The notes under the pieces were generated by a model. That model saw only the letters and a program-made list of their open reading frames with translations. It was not told the origin of the DNA and did not search any database. The translations under genes were made by a program, and so were the position numbers. A stretch of 64,000 nucleotides of DNA from Coprococcus_C hominis (GTDB taxonomy: Bacteria; Bacillota; Clostridia; Lachnospirales; Lachnospiraceae). Within the stretch, counting starts at the first letter, position 1; each line of letters begins with the position of its first letter. Positions 52,433 to 59,995 of this stretch are shown one piece after another. Location: NCBI RefSeq assembly GCF_020687505.1, contig NZ_JAJEQT010000002.1; one strand, 5' to 3'.

Positions 52433-53770
52433 ATGAATAGACATTTTTATCTTTTAACACTTGATATATATGGTATAAAAAATATTGCAAATCCAATTCA
52501 TTTAGATTTTTATAAGAAGACAATTAAAAGGGATTTTAATCCCGAAAAATATAAGATTAAAGCAATTTATGGGGAAAATGGATCTGGAAAAACGGCAATA
52601 ATTACTGCAGTTAAACTTCTTAGAAATTTATTGATTGATAAAAATTATTTATCTGACCATGAGACACAAAAATCACTAGTTGAAATTATAAATAAAAAGA
52701 CAAGGAATGGATATATTGAATGTGAAATATACGTAGATATAGATGAAGATAGAGAAATTTTGGATTATTATATCTCTTTTGAAATAAAAGATGATGGCAG
52801 AATTTATATAACAGAAGAAAGATTAAGTCGCAAAAACGGAAATTATTCAAAAAATTCATATTTATGTGTGTTTGAGTCAAAAGATGGGGCATTAGAGAAG
52901 TTTGGAAATGATAAGGTGTACGAATTTGTAAAAGAAAAAACTTTGAATTTATTAGATAAACAGTCATTTGCTTCTAGTATACTTACAATGATGAATGATT
53001 TTCCGCATGATAAAGATTTAAATAATGATTTTGTAACTGTAATAGAATTGTTCGCATTTGCAATTTCATTAAATGTTTGCATTGACAATGCAGATATTCA
53101 TACAAATAATCGGTTATATCAAAAAATACAAAGTATAGAAGAAAATAAAAAAGATTCTTTTACAAAGGAAACATTTAATCAACTAAAGAGGGAAATACTT
53201 GAAGCTTCTGGAAGAGATATTTTGGTGCCTAAAAATTTATATAGTTCATATGAAGAACAAATCGCAAAACTTAGTATGTTTATTCAGATATTTAAACCAG
53301 AGCTCGTAAATATTGAAGTAGATAAAAAAGATTTTGATCAATTTTATAAATGCAATCTGAAAATGATATATGAAAATTATACTTTGGATCAAGAGTTTGA
53401 AAGTCGTGGAATAAAAAAAATGATGGATTTATTTTATTATCTTGAAGATGCATGTATGGGAATGATCACATTTATCGATGAATTGGACTCTAATATAAAT
53501 GATGTATATCTAGATAAAATAATTGAATATTTTATATTATATGGAAAGGGGCAGCTTTGCTTCACTTCTCACAATCTCTCTCCAATGTCTGTGTTGAAGA
53601 AGAATAAAAATGCTATAACATTTATTTCCAGTGTTAACACAGTTCATACTTGGGCTAATAACGGTAATTTGAGTCCTGAGAATGCATATAAGAATGGTTT
53701 TATTGAGGATTCGCCATTCAATGTTGATGCATCGGATTTTCTTGGAATATTAGGAGGTACTGATGAGTAG
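52433..53770 (+). CDS. AAA/SMC-like ATPase of a putative two-gene defence system
   Basis: A 445-residue ATPase of the OLD/SMC-like ABC-ATPase class. It opens with a family-typical strand, then Walker A GENGSGKT (47-54); the coiled-coil middle is Lys/Glu/Asn-rich, and the C-terminal part has Walker B TFIDELDS (about 348-355) and an H-loop FTSHNLSPM. ATG 52433 follows GGAGGTAAAAAA; a GTG at 52412 would include the ribosome site. It overlaps the next gene by eight bases. Codons are much more AT-rich than in the housekeeping genes around it. The combination resembles PARIS, AbiL and RloAB-type anti-phage pairs, but I cannot assign one. Confidence 0.85.
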   Translation: MNRHFYLLTLDIYGIKNIANPIHLDFYKKTIKRDFNPEKYKIKAIYGENGSGKTAIITAVKLLRNLLIDKNYLSDHETQKSLVEIINKKTRNGYIECEIYVDIDEDREILDYYISFEIKDDGRIYITEERLSRKNGNYSKNSYLCVFESKDGALEKFGNDKVYEFVKEKTLNLLDKQSFASSILTMMNDFPHDKDLNNDFVTVIELFAFAISLNVCIDNADIHTNNRLYQKIQSIEENKKDSFTKETFNQLKREILEASGRDILVPKNLYSSYEEQIAKLSMFIQIFKPELVNIEVDKKDFDQFYKCNLKMIYENYTLDQEFESRGIKKMMDLFYYLEDACMGMITFIDELDSNINDVYLDKIIEYFILYGKGQLCFTSHNLSPMSVLKKNKNAITFISSVNTVHTWANNGNLSPENAYKNGFIEDSPFNVDASDFLGILGGTDE

Positions 53771-54272
53771 GCAAATATTATTTTGCGTGGAATCCAATAA
53801 TAAGGCTAGAACTGATTATCAGTATATTGAGGAGACATTGAAAAGATTTTATAAAGTGGATAGAAAGATTAGATATAGAGCAATATATTTAGGATCAAAA
53901 ACGAAATACAATGCGAAAGATAAAGTAAGAGAGATAAATAAAAATATTAAAACATTTATAGGTGAGACAACTGTTATTTATTTTATTGATGTTGATGATT
54001 ATGATACTTCTTATGACACAAAGAAATTATATGATGATATAGAAATCTATTGTAAAAAACATGGTTATGAGTTCGTTTTTTTTCATAAGGATGTCGAGGA
54101 TGTTTATTTGGGGAATTCAGTTAAAGATAAGGAAAAAGTAAGTAAGGTTGCTGAGTTTAAAAGAAAAAAAATGATAGAAAATGTAGATGAGTTTATGTTG
54201 AGAATGGACTATCATAAAAGACATTGTAGTAATATACTTAAAGTATTGGATAAGTATTGGCAGAGAAAGTAG
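53763..54272 (+). CDS. Small Toprim-like (RloB/AbiLii/AriB-like) partner protein
   Basis: A 169-residue AT-rich gene. The order of acidic motifs fits a minimal Toprim-type nuclease: a first strand ending in Glu10 (ILFCVESNNK), then a strand with D-x-D-D (YFIDVDDYDT, Asp76, 78 and 79), then VFFHKDVEDVYLG. The N-terminal pattern after Glu10 (ARTDYQYIEETLKRF) resembles RloB proteins. It would be the effector released or activated by the overlapping ATPase. The assignment is from motif order by eye and needs a profile search. Confidence 0.6.
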   Translation: MSRQILFCVESNNKARTDYQYIEETLKRFYKVDRKIRYRAIYLGSKTKYNAKDKVREINKNIKTFIGETTVIYFIDVDDYDTSYDTKKLYDDIEIYCKKHGYEFVFFHKDVEDVYLGNSVKDKEKVSKVAEFKRKKMIENVDEFMLRMDYHKRHCSNILKVLDKYWQRK

Positions 54273-54352
54273 ACAGTAAAACTACATATACAAGAAATGT
54301 TCATTTAAACAAATTATCTGATGATACAAGAAGCATCTAAAGGAGAATCGTT

Positions 54353-54739
54353 ATGAATAAACATATAGAAAAAGCAATGGAGCTTCGAAACGAAACTCCA
54401 ATGGTAAGCAACTGTTCCCAGACGATTATGCGTTGTTATGCTGAGGATATGGGAATTTCAGAAGAAATGGCAGCAGGGCTTGGCTGTAATTTCGGTGGTG
54501 GTATGAAATGCGGTGGTATCTGTGGCGCAATCACAGGTGGTTTGATGGTGCTTGGTGCCAAGGGCGTTGAGAATCCAGCAAAGGTAAATGAGTTTCGCAG
54601 GAAGATTGCGGAGAATCATGATGGAATGGTGAACTGTGTGGATCTGCTTCGCGCAAATGCGGCGAAGGGTGGCAACAAGAAGGAACATTGTGATAAGATG
54701 ATTCAGGAAGCAATCACGCTTATAGATGAAATGGTGTAA
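54353..54739 (+). CDS. C_GCAxxG_C_C family redox protein
   Basis: A 128-residue protein with the cysteine pattern of the family: NCSQTIMRCY, GLGCNFGGGMKCGGICGAIT and a later C near GMVNCVDLL. Members are thought to be redox-active or to bind a metal cluster; no reaction is firmly known. AAAGGAGAATCGTT precedes the ATG. Its base composition matches the housekeeping genes rather than the AT-rich pair upstream. Confidence 0.88.
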   Translation: MNKHIEKAMELRNETPMVSNCSQTIMRCYAEDMGISEEMAAGLGCNFGGGMKCGGICGAITGGLMVLGAKGVENPAKVNEFRRKIAENHDGMVNCVDLLRANAAKGGNKKEHCDKMIQEAITLIDEMV

Positions 54740-54805
54740 AAATTTCTTGACGAAATTTATTATGTAACATAGAATGAGATTAATACAGTGAAAAGGAAGA
54801 AATCA

Positions 54806-54898
54806 ATGTTCTGGAAGATGACAACATTGCAATTGAAAAAAGGTTACATTTTCGCTCCTAACGGGGATAGTGCGCCTTTTTTCAGGAATAAAGTCTGA
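54806..54898 (+). CDS. Leader peptide of the MFS transporter
   Basis: A 30-codon frame with a good ribosome site (AAGGAAG at 54793-54799) begins MFWKMTTLQLKKGYIF and ends FFRNKV. It is followed by the hairpin that hides the ribosome site of the MFS gene. Codons 11-26 lie between the two arms of a second hairpin (GAAAAAAGG/CCTTTTTTC at 54835-54883). This arrangement is typical of antibiotic-responsive attenuation by ribosome stalling; the inducer is not readable. Confidence 0.6.
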   Translation: MFWKMTTLQLKKGYIFAPNGDSAPFFRNKV

Positions 54899-54934
54899 TT
54901 CATCAGAACCATTCTATGTAAATCAAGGTACATT

Positions 54935-54973
54935 ATCTCCTTAACGATAAAATATAAGTTAAGGAGATTTTTT
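54935..54973 (+). promoter_or_regulatory. Hairpin sequestering the MFS ribosome site, with T-run
   Basis: ATCTCCTTAAC (54935-54945) pairs perfectly with GTTAAGGAGAT (54958-54968) and is followed by six Ts, then ATG 54974. The right arm contains the AAGGAG ribosome site. The structure can act as terminator and as translation block. Confidence 0.8.
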
Positions 54974-56080
54974 ATGTTTAAAATTAAAAAACAAATTTCG
55001 AAGTTGTACATGGCGTCCATCTTAGGCAATCTGTCGCTGACGGGCGCGTGGGTCGCAATTCTTGCAGCGAGAGGATACAGTCTGATCAAAATCGGAATTG
55101 CAGAAACGGTGTTTCATATTTTCAGTTTGACGTTTGAGATACCATCGGGCGTTTTTGCAGATGTATTTGGACGAAAGCAGATGCTGGTGGTGAGCAGTAT
55201 TATGCGTGTGATCGGAAGCATCTGCATGATTTGCTCAAAGAATCTGACGATGGTGTGTGTGGCAATCGCGTGTTTTGCAGTTAGCTATAATTTTTCCTCG
55301 GGATCTGGGGATGCGCTTGCATATGATTCGCTGAAATTAGTTGGTGAGGAGGTACGGTATGAGCGTTACGCATCCAATCAGTTGATTTTGTATCGGCTCT
55401 GCAATGGCATTTCTACATTGTGTGCAGGTTTTGCACTATTTGTTGGATATAAGATTGCGTATGCGTCGGATATTTTGGTGACCGGTATTCAGATTGGCGT
55501 GCTGTTGTCACTTCGCGAGATTCATTTGAATCACACAGGCGCGGAGCGGAAACAGGCGGTGTTGCAGTCGGTATGGAAGGAACTCAGAGGTTGTTTCGTG
55601 GAGAGTCTGCGTTTTCTGAAAGAGTCGAAGCGGGCAGTGTTTCTGATGACATGTAATTCCTTTGTCGGTGCGGTTGATATTGTATTGCTGTTTTTCTTAC
55701 AGGCGAAGCTGCCGCAGACGGGTATGCCGGATTCAGCACTTGGAATAGCCTTGTTCATTATGGAGATGGGAGGAATCCTTGGAGCCAAGCTGATCTTGCA
55801 GTGTAAGAAGTTACGGTATCGCTGGGTGTTTGTGATAACGTCTGTGCTCGTTTTATGTGGCGTTTTGATTGAACATACAGGCGTCGCGGTACTTATGACG
55901 CTGGGCGGATTTGTAGCGGCATGCAGTGATGATGCATTGCAGGTTCGCACAGATGCAATCTTACAGGAAATGTTTCCGTCTGAGCAGCGGGCAACGCTGA
56001 TATCAATGGAATCTTTTACATTTTCCATGATTATGATTGTGTTGTCGCCGCTTGCAGGAATTGTATTTTCCGTGTGGTAA
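54974..56080 (+). CDS. MFS efflux transporter, possibly tetracycline-type
   Basis: A 368-residue major-facilitator protein with at least 10-11 helices. The N-terminal half has a strong MFS motif A (GVFADVFGRKQM). The sequence reminds me of Tet(40)-like pumps of gut clostridia, but I cannot confirm this without alignment. It ends abruptly at LSPLAGIVFSVW, about 30-40 residues short of that type, exactly where the 360-bp repeat begins, so its last codons and stop may come from the repeat. Expression appears controlled by a leader peptide and an anti-Shine-Dalgarno hairpin. Confidence 0.85.
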   Translation: MFKIKKQISKLYMASILGNLSLTGAWVAILAARGYSLIKIGIAETVFHIFSLTFEIPSGVFADVFGRKQMLVVSSIMRVIGSICMICSKNLTMVCVAIACFAVSYNFSSGSGDALAYDSLKLVGEEVRYERYASNQLILYRLCNGISTLCAGFALFVGYKIAYASDILVTGIQIGVLLSLREIHLNHTGAERKQAVLQSVWKELRGCFVESLRFLKESKRAVFLMTCNSFVGAVDIVLLFFLQAKLPQTGMPDSALGIALFIMEMGGILGAKLILQCKKLRYRWVFVITSVLVLCGVLIEHTGVAVLMTLGGFVAACSDDALQVRTDAILQEMFPSEQRATLISMESFTFSMIMIVLSPLAGIVFSVW

Positions 56081-56180
56081 AAAGAATTGCCGTCGGTTCC
56101 TGTTCGGAGCTGGCGGCAATGTGTTGTGAAAATTCAGAAATGTAACATAGATGAAAGAAATAAAATAGAAGATGTTAATT

Positions 56181-56279
56181 CCGAAACTGCACGCGGCGAA
56201 GCCTAGGGAACAGGCGGAGCGGGAACCCGCATTTGACCTTGGAGAAGAGGGAAGAATAAGCGGCAGTTTCGGCATTTTT
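56181..56279 (+). ncRNA. Cloverleaf-like structured RNA candidate, copy A
   Basis: An outer stem CCGAAACTGC (56181-56190) with GCAGTTTCGG (56263-56272), followed by TTTTT, encloses small hairpins: GCCT/AGGC, GCGG-GAAC-CCGC and an imperfect CCTT/AGAGG. In copy B the first is GCTT/AAGC, a paired base change. The T run suggests an intrinsic terminator end. Whether it is transcribed, and from where, is unknown. Confidence 0.5.
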
Positions 56280-56360
56280 GATTTCGTGGGATGTGTGATT
56301 TATTGTGCCTTTGAAATCTGGATGTAGTATACAATAGATATTATAAAAAAGGGGGATTAT

Positions 56361-56390
56361 TGACTGAACATGCGAAATTCCTGACTGAAC
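56361..56390. promoter_or_regulatory. TGACTGAAC direct repeats, copy A
   Basis: TGACTGAAC at 56361-56369 and 56382-56390, 21 bases apart (two helical turns), downstream of a TATACAAT at about 56328. Candidate operator for the MNT/HEPN genes. Confidence 0.4.
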
Positions 56391-56556
56391 TTCATTTTTA
56401 AGATATTTATATGATAAAAAAGACAGCATAATAACAAAAATGAATTTGGGAGAGAAGGGGGATTTTGAGTCAAAAAGTGCTATTAAGAATGTTATAATAC
56501 AGATTGACGATTAGAAAATAAATGGATATACTAAAAATAAGAATGGGGGTGAGTAT

Positions 56557-56886
56557 ATGCCGAACAAGATTAAGGATTTATTAGAGTTATATAAAGAAGA
56601 GATTGATAAACTAGGACGAGAGCATTTGGTAAAAATAATTTTGTATGGATCATATGCTCGTGGAGATTTTCGTCAGGATTCGGATATAGACATTATGATT
56701 CTTGTGAATGACTTGGATGATAGCTTGGTTGAATATGAAAATAAGGTGGATGATCTAACCTATGATTTTAATTGTAAATATGGAACAGAAATTATGCCAA
56801 TTGTAAAAAATATAGACCAGTTTGAATATTGGAAAAACGCATATATGTTTTACAAGAATGTGGATCAGGAGGGGGTCATACTTTAA
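56557..56886 (+). CDS. MNT-domain nucleotidyltransferase (MntA-type antitoxin)
   Basis: A 109-residue minimal nucleotidyltransferase with the catalytic motif GSYARGDFRQDSDIDIMI (about 31-48). In HEPN-MNT systems it is the antitoxin, which AMPylates or otherwise neutralises the HEPN ribonuclease. GGGGGTGAGTAT precedes the ATG. It overlaps the HEPN gene (TAATG). The pair lies between two 360-bp direct repeats and is AT-rich. Confidence 0.9.
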   Translation: MPNKIKDLLELYKEEIDKLGREHLVKIILYGSYARGDFRQDSDIDIMILVNDLDDSLVEYENKVDDLTYDFNCKYGTEIMPIVKNIDQFEYWKNAYMFYKNVDQEGVIL

Positions 56887-57287
56887 TGGAAAAAGATACA
56901 GGAAGTTTTGAAGATATAGCACGGAATAAATTGGCACAGGCTATTGATGATTTGGAATCAGCAGACATTTTATTGGGAGCAGATAAATATAGAGCTGCAA
57001 ATAATAGAGCATATTATGCAGTATTTCATGCAATTGATGCAGTATTATCTATGGAACCAGTTGCGTTCAAAAAGCACAAGGATGTGATTGCCTATTTTAA
57101 TAAGAATTATGTAAATAAAGATGTTTTTTCGAGAGATATGGGAAGAAAAATATCCAAGTTAGAAATTATTCGTCATAAAAGTGATTATGATGATTTCTAC
57201 ATTGCCAGCAAATTAGATACAGTAAATCAAGTTACTATTGCAAAAGAGATTATTGGTGAAATAAAAACGTATTTGAATATGGAGTAG
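56886..57287 (+). CDS. HEPN-domain ribonuclease toxin
   Basis: A 133-residue HEPN protein (PF05168 type). The R-x6-H ribonuclease motif is present as NRAYYAVFHAIDAVL, and the C-terminal helix has RHKSDYDDFYIA. ATG 56886 shares bases with the MNT stop. With the MNT protein it forms a toxin-antitoxin or abortive-infection module. Copy B of the repeat begins 12 bases after its stop. Confidence 0.9.
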   Translation: MEKDTGSFEDIARNKLAQAIDDLESADILLGADKYRAANNRAYYAVFHAIDAVLSMEPVAFKKHKDVIAYFNKNYVNKDVFSRDMGRKISKLEIIRHKSDYDDFYIASKLDTVNQVTIAKEIIGEIKTYLNME

Positions 57288-57415
57288 TGTTTGAAATACA
57301 TTTTCTATGTGGTAAAAAGAATTGCCGCCGGTTCTCATCCGGAGCCGGTGGCAATGTATTATGAAAACTCAGAAATGTCATTCAGAAGAAAGAAACAAAA
57401 TAGAAATTGTTAATT

Positions 57416-57514
57416 CCGAAACTGCACGCGGCGAAGCTTGGGGAACAAGCAGAGCGGGAACCCGCATTTGACCTTTGGGAAAAAGGGAGAATAAGCGGCA
57501 GTTTCGGTCTTTTT
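57416..57514 (+). ncRNA. Cloverleaf-like structured RNA candidate, copy B
   Basis: Outer stem CCGAAACTGC (57416-57425) with GCAGTTTCGG (57498-57507), then a T run. Internal hairpins are GCTT/AAGC, GCGG-GAAC-CCGC and CCTTT/AAAGG. The last is better paired here than in copy A. Confidence 0.5.
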
Positions 57515-57593
57515 GATTTCGTGGGATGTGTGTGTTGGTGCCGTTGAAATCTGGATGTAGTATACAATAGATATTATAAAAAAGGGGGATTAT

Positions 57594-57623
57594 TGACTGA
57601 ACATGCGAAATTCCTGACTGAAC
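57594..57623. promoter_or_regulatory. TGACTGAAC direct repeats, copy B
   Basis: TGACTGAAC at 57594-57602 and 57615-57623, with the same 21-base spacing as in copy A. Confidence 0.4.
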
Positions 57624-57680
57624 TTCATTTTTAAGATATTTATATGATAAAAAAGACAAATAAATAATAAAGACGAAATG

Positions 57681-57709
57681 AAAATACCACCTTCACGGTG
57701 GCATTTTTT
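57681..57709. terminator. Terminator of the kinase gene
   Basis: AAAATACCACC pairs with GGTGGCATTTT around TTCAC, with T runs usable in both directions; it lies 33 bases past the leftward kinase stop. Confidence 0.8.
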
Positions 57710-57742
57710 ATGTTCAAAACATGATATTCTATATCCGGCAAG

Positions 57743-58891
57743 TTATGAATTCGGACAAAACGATTGCACGATCGCCATGACGACGATCAATCCGAATACA
57801 ACGAGGATGTCTAACACAACCACACCAAATATGCGCAGCGATTTTTTTTCGTGTTGGCACAGAGGCATAAGCTGTCGTACATGGAGATAGTCGAAGATCG
57901 AAGCTACGATAAAAAGCATCATAACGAGTGCAAATACACGTTCCACCCACAGTGCCGCTCCGAAGGTATTGTTTACTTTCATGGATAAGCAAAACCATGC
58001 CAGAAATATATAGGTAAGCAGTGCAACCACCATCTTCCAAGGTGTTTTGGAACGGAAACCGGGAGGGGCAAATTGCATATGGTTTGCGGAGGTACCGGGA
58101 TCGTTCTGTGTTTGAGCATTTGAACGATTGGAAGATGAACCGGATAAATCTCCGGTGAAGGCTTGGTCGGCGTGTGTATAAGGAAAGACACCCCTATTTG
58201 CCAAAAACGCCTGACGTAATTCGCCGATGCTTCGATACCGTTCCGCCGGATTCATCTGCGTGCATTTGGCAGTAACAGCATCAATATATGGATTCTGGCA
58301 ATGCGATGCTTCCGCCATTTCCTTCAGAAGAATCCCTATAGAATAAATATCTGTCTGCGGGGAGGATTGTCCAAATCCGTATTGTTCCGGGGCGGCATAT
58401 CCCTGTGTGCCAAGCAGGATTGTATCAGAATCTTTCGCCGCCGTATGGTATTTGGCAGCATTGAAGTCGAGCAGCACAGCACGGTTATAACTGGTGATGA
58501 TAACATTTGATGGTTTCACATCCCGGTGGATGATAGCCGGATTATGCTGATGTAACTGTTCGAGGATCGCACACAGGTCAAGCATGTATTGAAGCATATC
58601 GCTTGGAGCTATGTCTGCATGACTGATCTTATCCTGCAGGGATGTTCCGGAGATATATTCTTCGATGACAGTAAGCTGTCCCGCCTCTTCGTAATAGTTT
58701 ATGATCCGCGGTGTACCTGCGATAGGATTGCGGTATAACTCGGCATAGACGGCGAGGTTATAGACATCAAGCACTTTTTTGATGGCAATCTTTTTTGTCT
58801 CCTGGTGCTGAACTAAGTATACATGATGCGGTTCATTTATGGCGGCTATTGGTTTATAATACGAAATAGCGAGACGCTGATCGAGATCCAT
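57743..58891 (-). CDS. Membrane Ser/Thr protein kinase
   Basis: A 382-residue Hanks-type kinase. Seen: invariant Lys in IAIKKVL (38/39), catalytic HRDVKPSN (122-129), metal motif DFN at 142-144 (usually DFG), and GTQGYAAPEQYG in the activation segment. The Gly-rich loop is not recognisable (KPIAAINEPHHVYLV). After a Ser/Asn/Gln linker there are three helices (about 282-300, 312-334 and 354-378) instead of PASTA repeats, so it does not sense cell wall in the PrkC manner. It is divergent from the HTH gene at 59016. Confidence 0.9.
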   Translation of the reverse strand: MDLDQRLAISYYKPIAAINEPHHVYLVQHQETKKIAIKKVLDVYNLAVYAELYRNPIAGTPRIINYYEEAGQLTVIEEYISGTSLQDKISHADIAPSDMLQYMLDLCAILEQLHQHNPAIIHRDVKPSNVIITSYNRAVLLDFNAAKYHTAAKDSDTILLGTQGYAAPEQYGFGQSSPQTDIYSIGILLKEMAEASHCQNPYIDAVTAKCTQMNPAERYRSIGELRQAFLANRGVFPYTHADQAFTGDLSGSSSNRSNAQTQNDPGTSANHMQFAPPGFRSKTPWKMVVALLTYIFLAWFCLSMKVNNTFGAALWVERVFALVMMLFIVASIFDYLHVRQLMPLCQHEKKSLRIFGVVVLDILVVFGLIVVMAIVQSFCPNS

Positions 58892-59015
58892 ATGCGTATA
58901 TCCTTTCTAGAGCAGGGGTACTGATTATACTTCGTCAATCAATTATCCGGGCTGGTTAGTGAAGCTCTGGTAATTGGTAGTCTGATGGATTTATTATAAC
59001 AGATTGGAGGATGAA

Positions 59016-59477
59016 ATGAAGGAGAAAAATACAAAGGAATTAAATGAGGTCTTAGGGAAGACACATCTCTCGGACTTTGAGAAATATTGCGCGGAGAATA
59101 AAGAAAGTGTAAGCGATAATTCGGAAGCATTTTCTATCTATGTGAAGAATCTGTTACAGGAAAAGAAGCTCACCCAGCAGTATGTATTCCTGCAGGCAGA
59201 TATTCCGGAGCGGTATGGCTATAAGCTGTTGTCTGGGGAGAAACGTACGCGGCAGAGAGATGTGATCCTGCGAATCTGTTATGCGGCGAAATTCAGTCTG
59301 GCGGAGACGCAGCGCGCACTTAAAAAATACGAGATGCCGGAATTATATGCGAAGGTCCCGAGAGATGCACTCCTGATGATCGCGTTCAATGAGCGGCCGG
59401 GAAGTATCCTGGACGTAAATGATCTGCTTAATCAAAAAGGCTTGCAGCCGCTTCGGACAAGCGGAGTGCAGGATTAG
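59016..59477 (+). CDS. XRE-like HTH protein divergent from the kinase
   Basis: A 153-residue soluble protein. Residues about 45-95 look like a lambda-repressor-type HTH (LLQEKKLTQQYVFLQADIPE, then RYGYKLLSGEKRTRQRDVIL), with a helical tail ending RTSGVQD. ATG 59016 is set by TTGGAGG. It faces the membrane kinase across 124 bases; proteins of this kind next to kinases may be phosphorylation targets, but that is inference. The N-terminal 40 residues are charged and of unknown role. Confidence 0.75.
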   Translation: MKEKNTKELNEVLGKTHLSDFEKYCAENKESVSDNSEAFSIYVKNLLQEKKLTQQYVFLQADIPERYGYKLLSGEKRTRQRDVILRICYAAKFSLAETQRALKKYEMPELYAKVPRDALLMIAFNERPGSILDVNDLLNQKGLQPLRTSGVQD

Positions 59478-59606
59478 AGGATAAATTTGCCACTGCTGCG
59501 GGGGCAACGGAACGCTTCTTAATATGAGATAATTGCAAACAGGAGGTGCCAAAGAAAAGAAACATCATACTGACAAGAAATCTACATATTGAGGAGGAAG
59601 AGAAAC

Positions 59607-59954
59607 ATGAAAACATGGAAGTTGGTATCGGGCATTTTGTCTATGATTTTATTTGTAATCGTGACATTTCAGTCATGCGCGGCAGGCGTTGCAAACTCAC
59701 TGGAGGCAAATGGGGAGACGTCCGGCTCGGCAGGTGTATTCGTAGCGATTCTGATGCTTGCGGGAGGTATCGTATCCGTGGCAACGAGAAATTCGGAGAA
59801 GAAGGGCGGAAATATCGCTTTGATTGTTCTGTTCGGTCTGGCAGCACTGGTAGGATTTACCGGTTTCGGAAGCTTCTCAGATCTTGCAATCTGGTCAGGC
59901 TGGTGCCTGATCAATGCGGCTTGGGCAGTTGCGGCGATGATAAAGAGCAAATAA
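59607..59954 (+). CDS. Small membrane protein, 115 residues
   Basis: Four hydrophobic segments (about 5-25, 43-60, 71-90 and 95-112) with a polar stretch NSLEANGETSGS after the first. The first segment contains FQSCAAG, a possible lipobox, but the other helices favour a polytopic protein. GAGGAGGAAGAGAAAC precedes the ATG. No family recognised. A terminator follows. Confidence 0.75.
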   Translation: MKTWKLVSGILSMILFVIVTFQSCAAGVANSLEANGETSGSAGVFVAILMLAGGIVSVATRNSEKKGGNIALIVLFGLAALVGFTGFGSFSDLAIWSGWCLINAAWAVAAMIKSK

Positions 59955-59995
59955 AAATCATTTATATATAACAGTTACGGGAGAAATGGTGTTTC

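Larger units (their letters stand above)
56065..56425 (+). repeat. 360-bp direct repeat, copy A
   Basis: Shares about 360 bases with copy B at 57299-57658. It starts in the last codons of the MFS gene (TTTTCCGTGTGGTAAAAAG) and ends at AAAAAAGACA. The first 245 bases differ from copy B at many positions; the last 115 (56311-56425) appear identical. It contains a first hairpin (ATTGCCG...CGGCAAT, 56086-56120), a cloverleaf-like structure (56181-56279) and a pair of TGACTGAAC direct repeats. Bases 56426-56556 are AT-rich spacer with the MNT ribosome site. Confidence 0.9.
57299..57658 (+). repeat. 360-bp direct repeat, copy B
   Basis: Begins TTTTCTATGTGGTAAAAAG, matching the MFS gene end in copy A, and ends at AAAAAAGACA. 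It lies just after the HEPN gene. Its last 115 bases (57544-57658) appear identical to copy A. The first hairpin (ATTGCCGCCGG...GGCAAT) and the cloverleaf keep their pairing despite sequence change. Confidence 0.9.

Noticed and set aside
54974..56080. Naming the MFS gene tet(40)
   Set aside because: Resemblance is from memory and the C terminus is short; without an alignment the specific resistance name is not justified.
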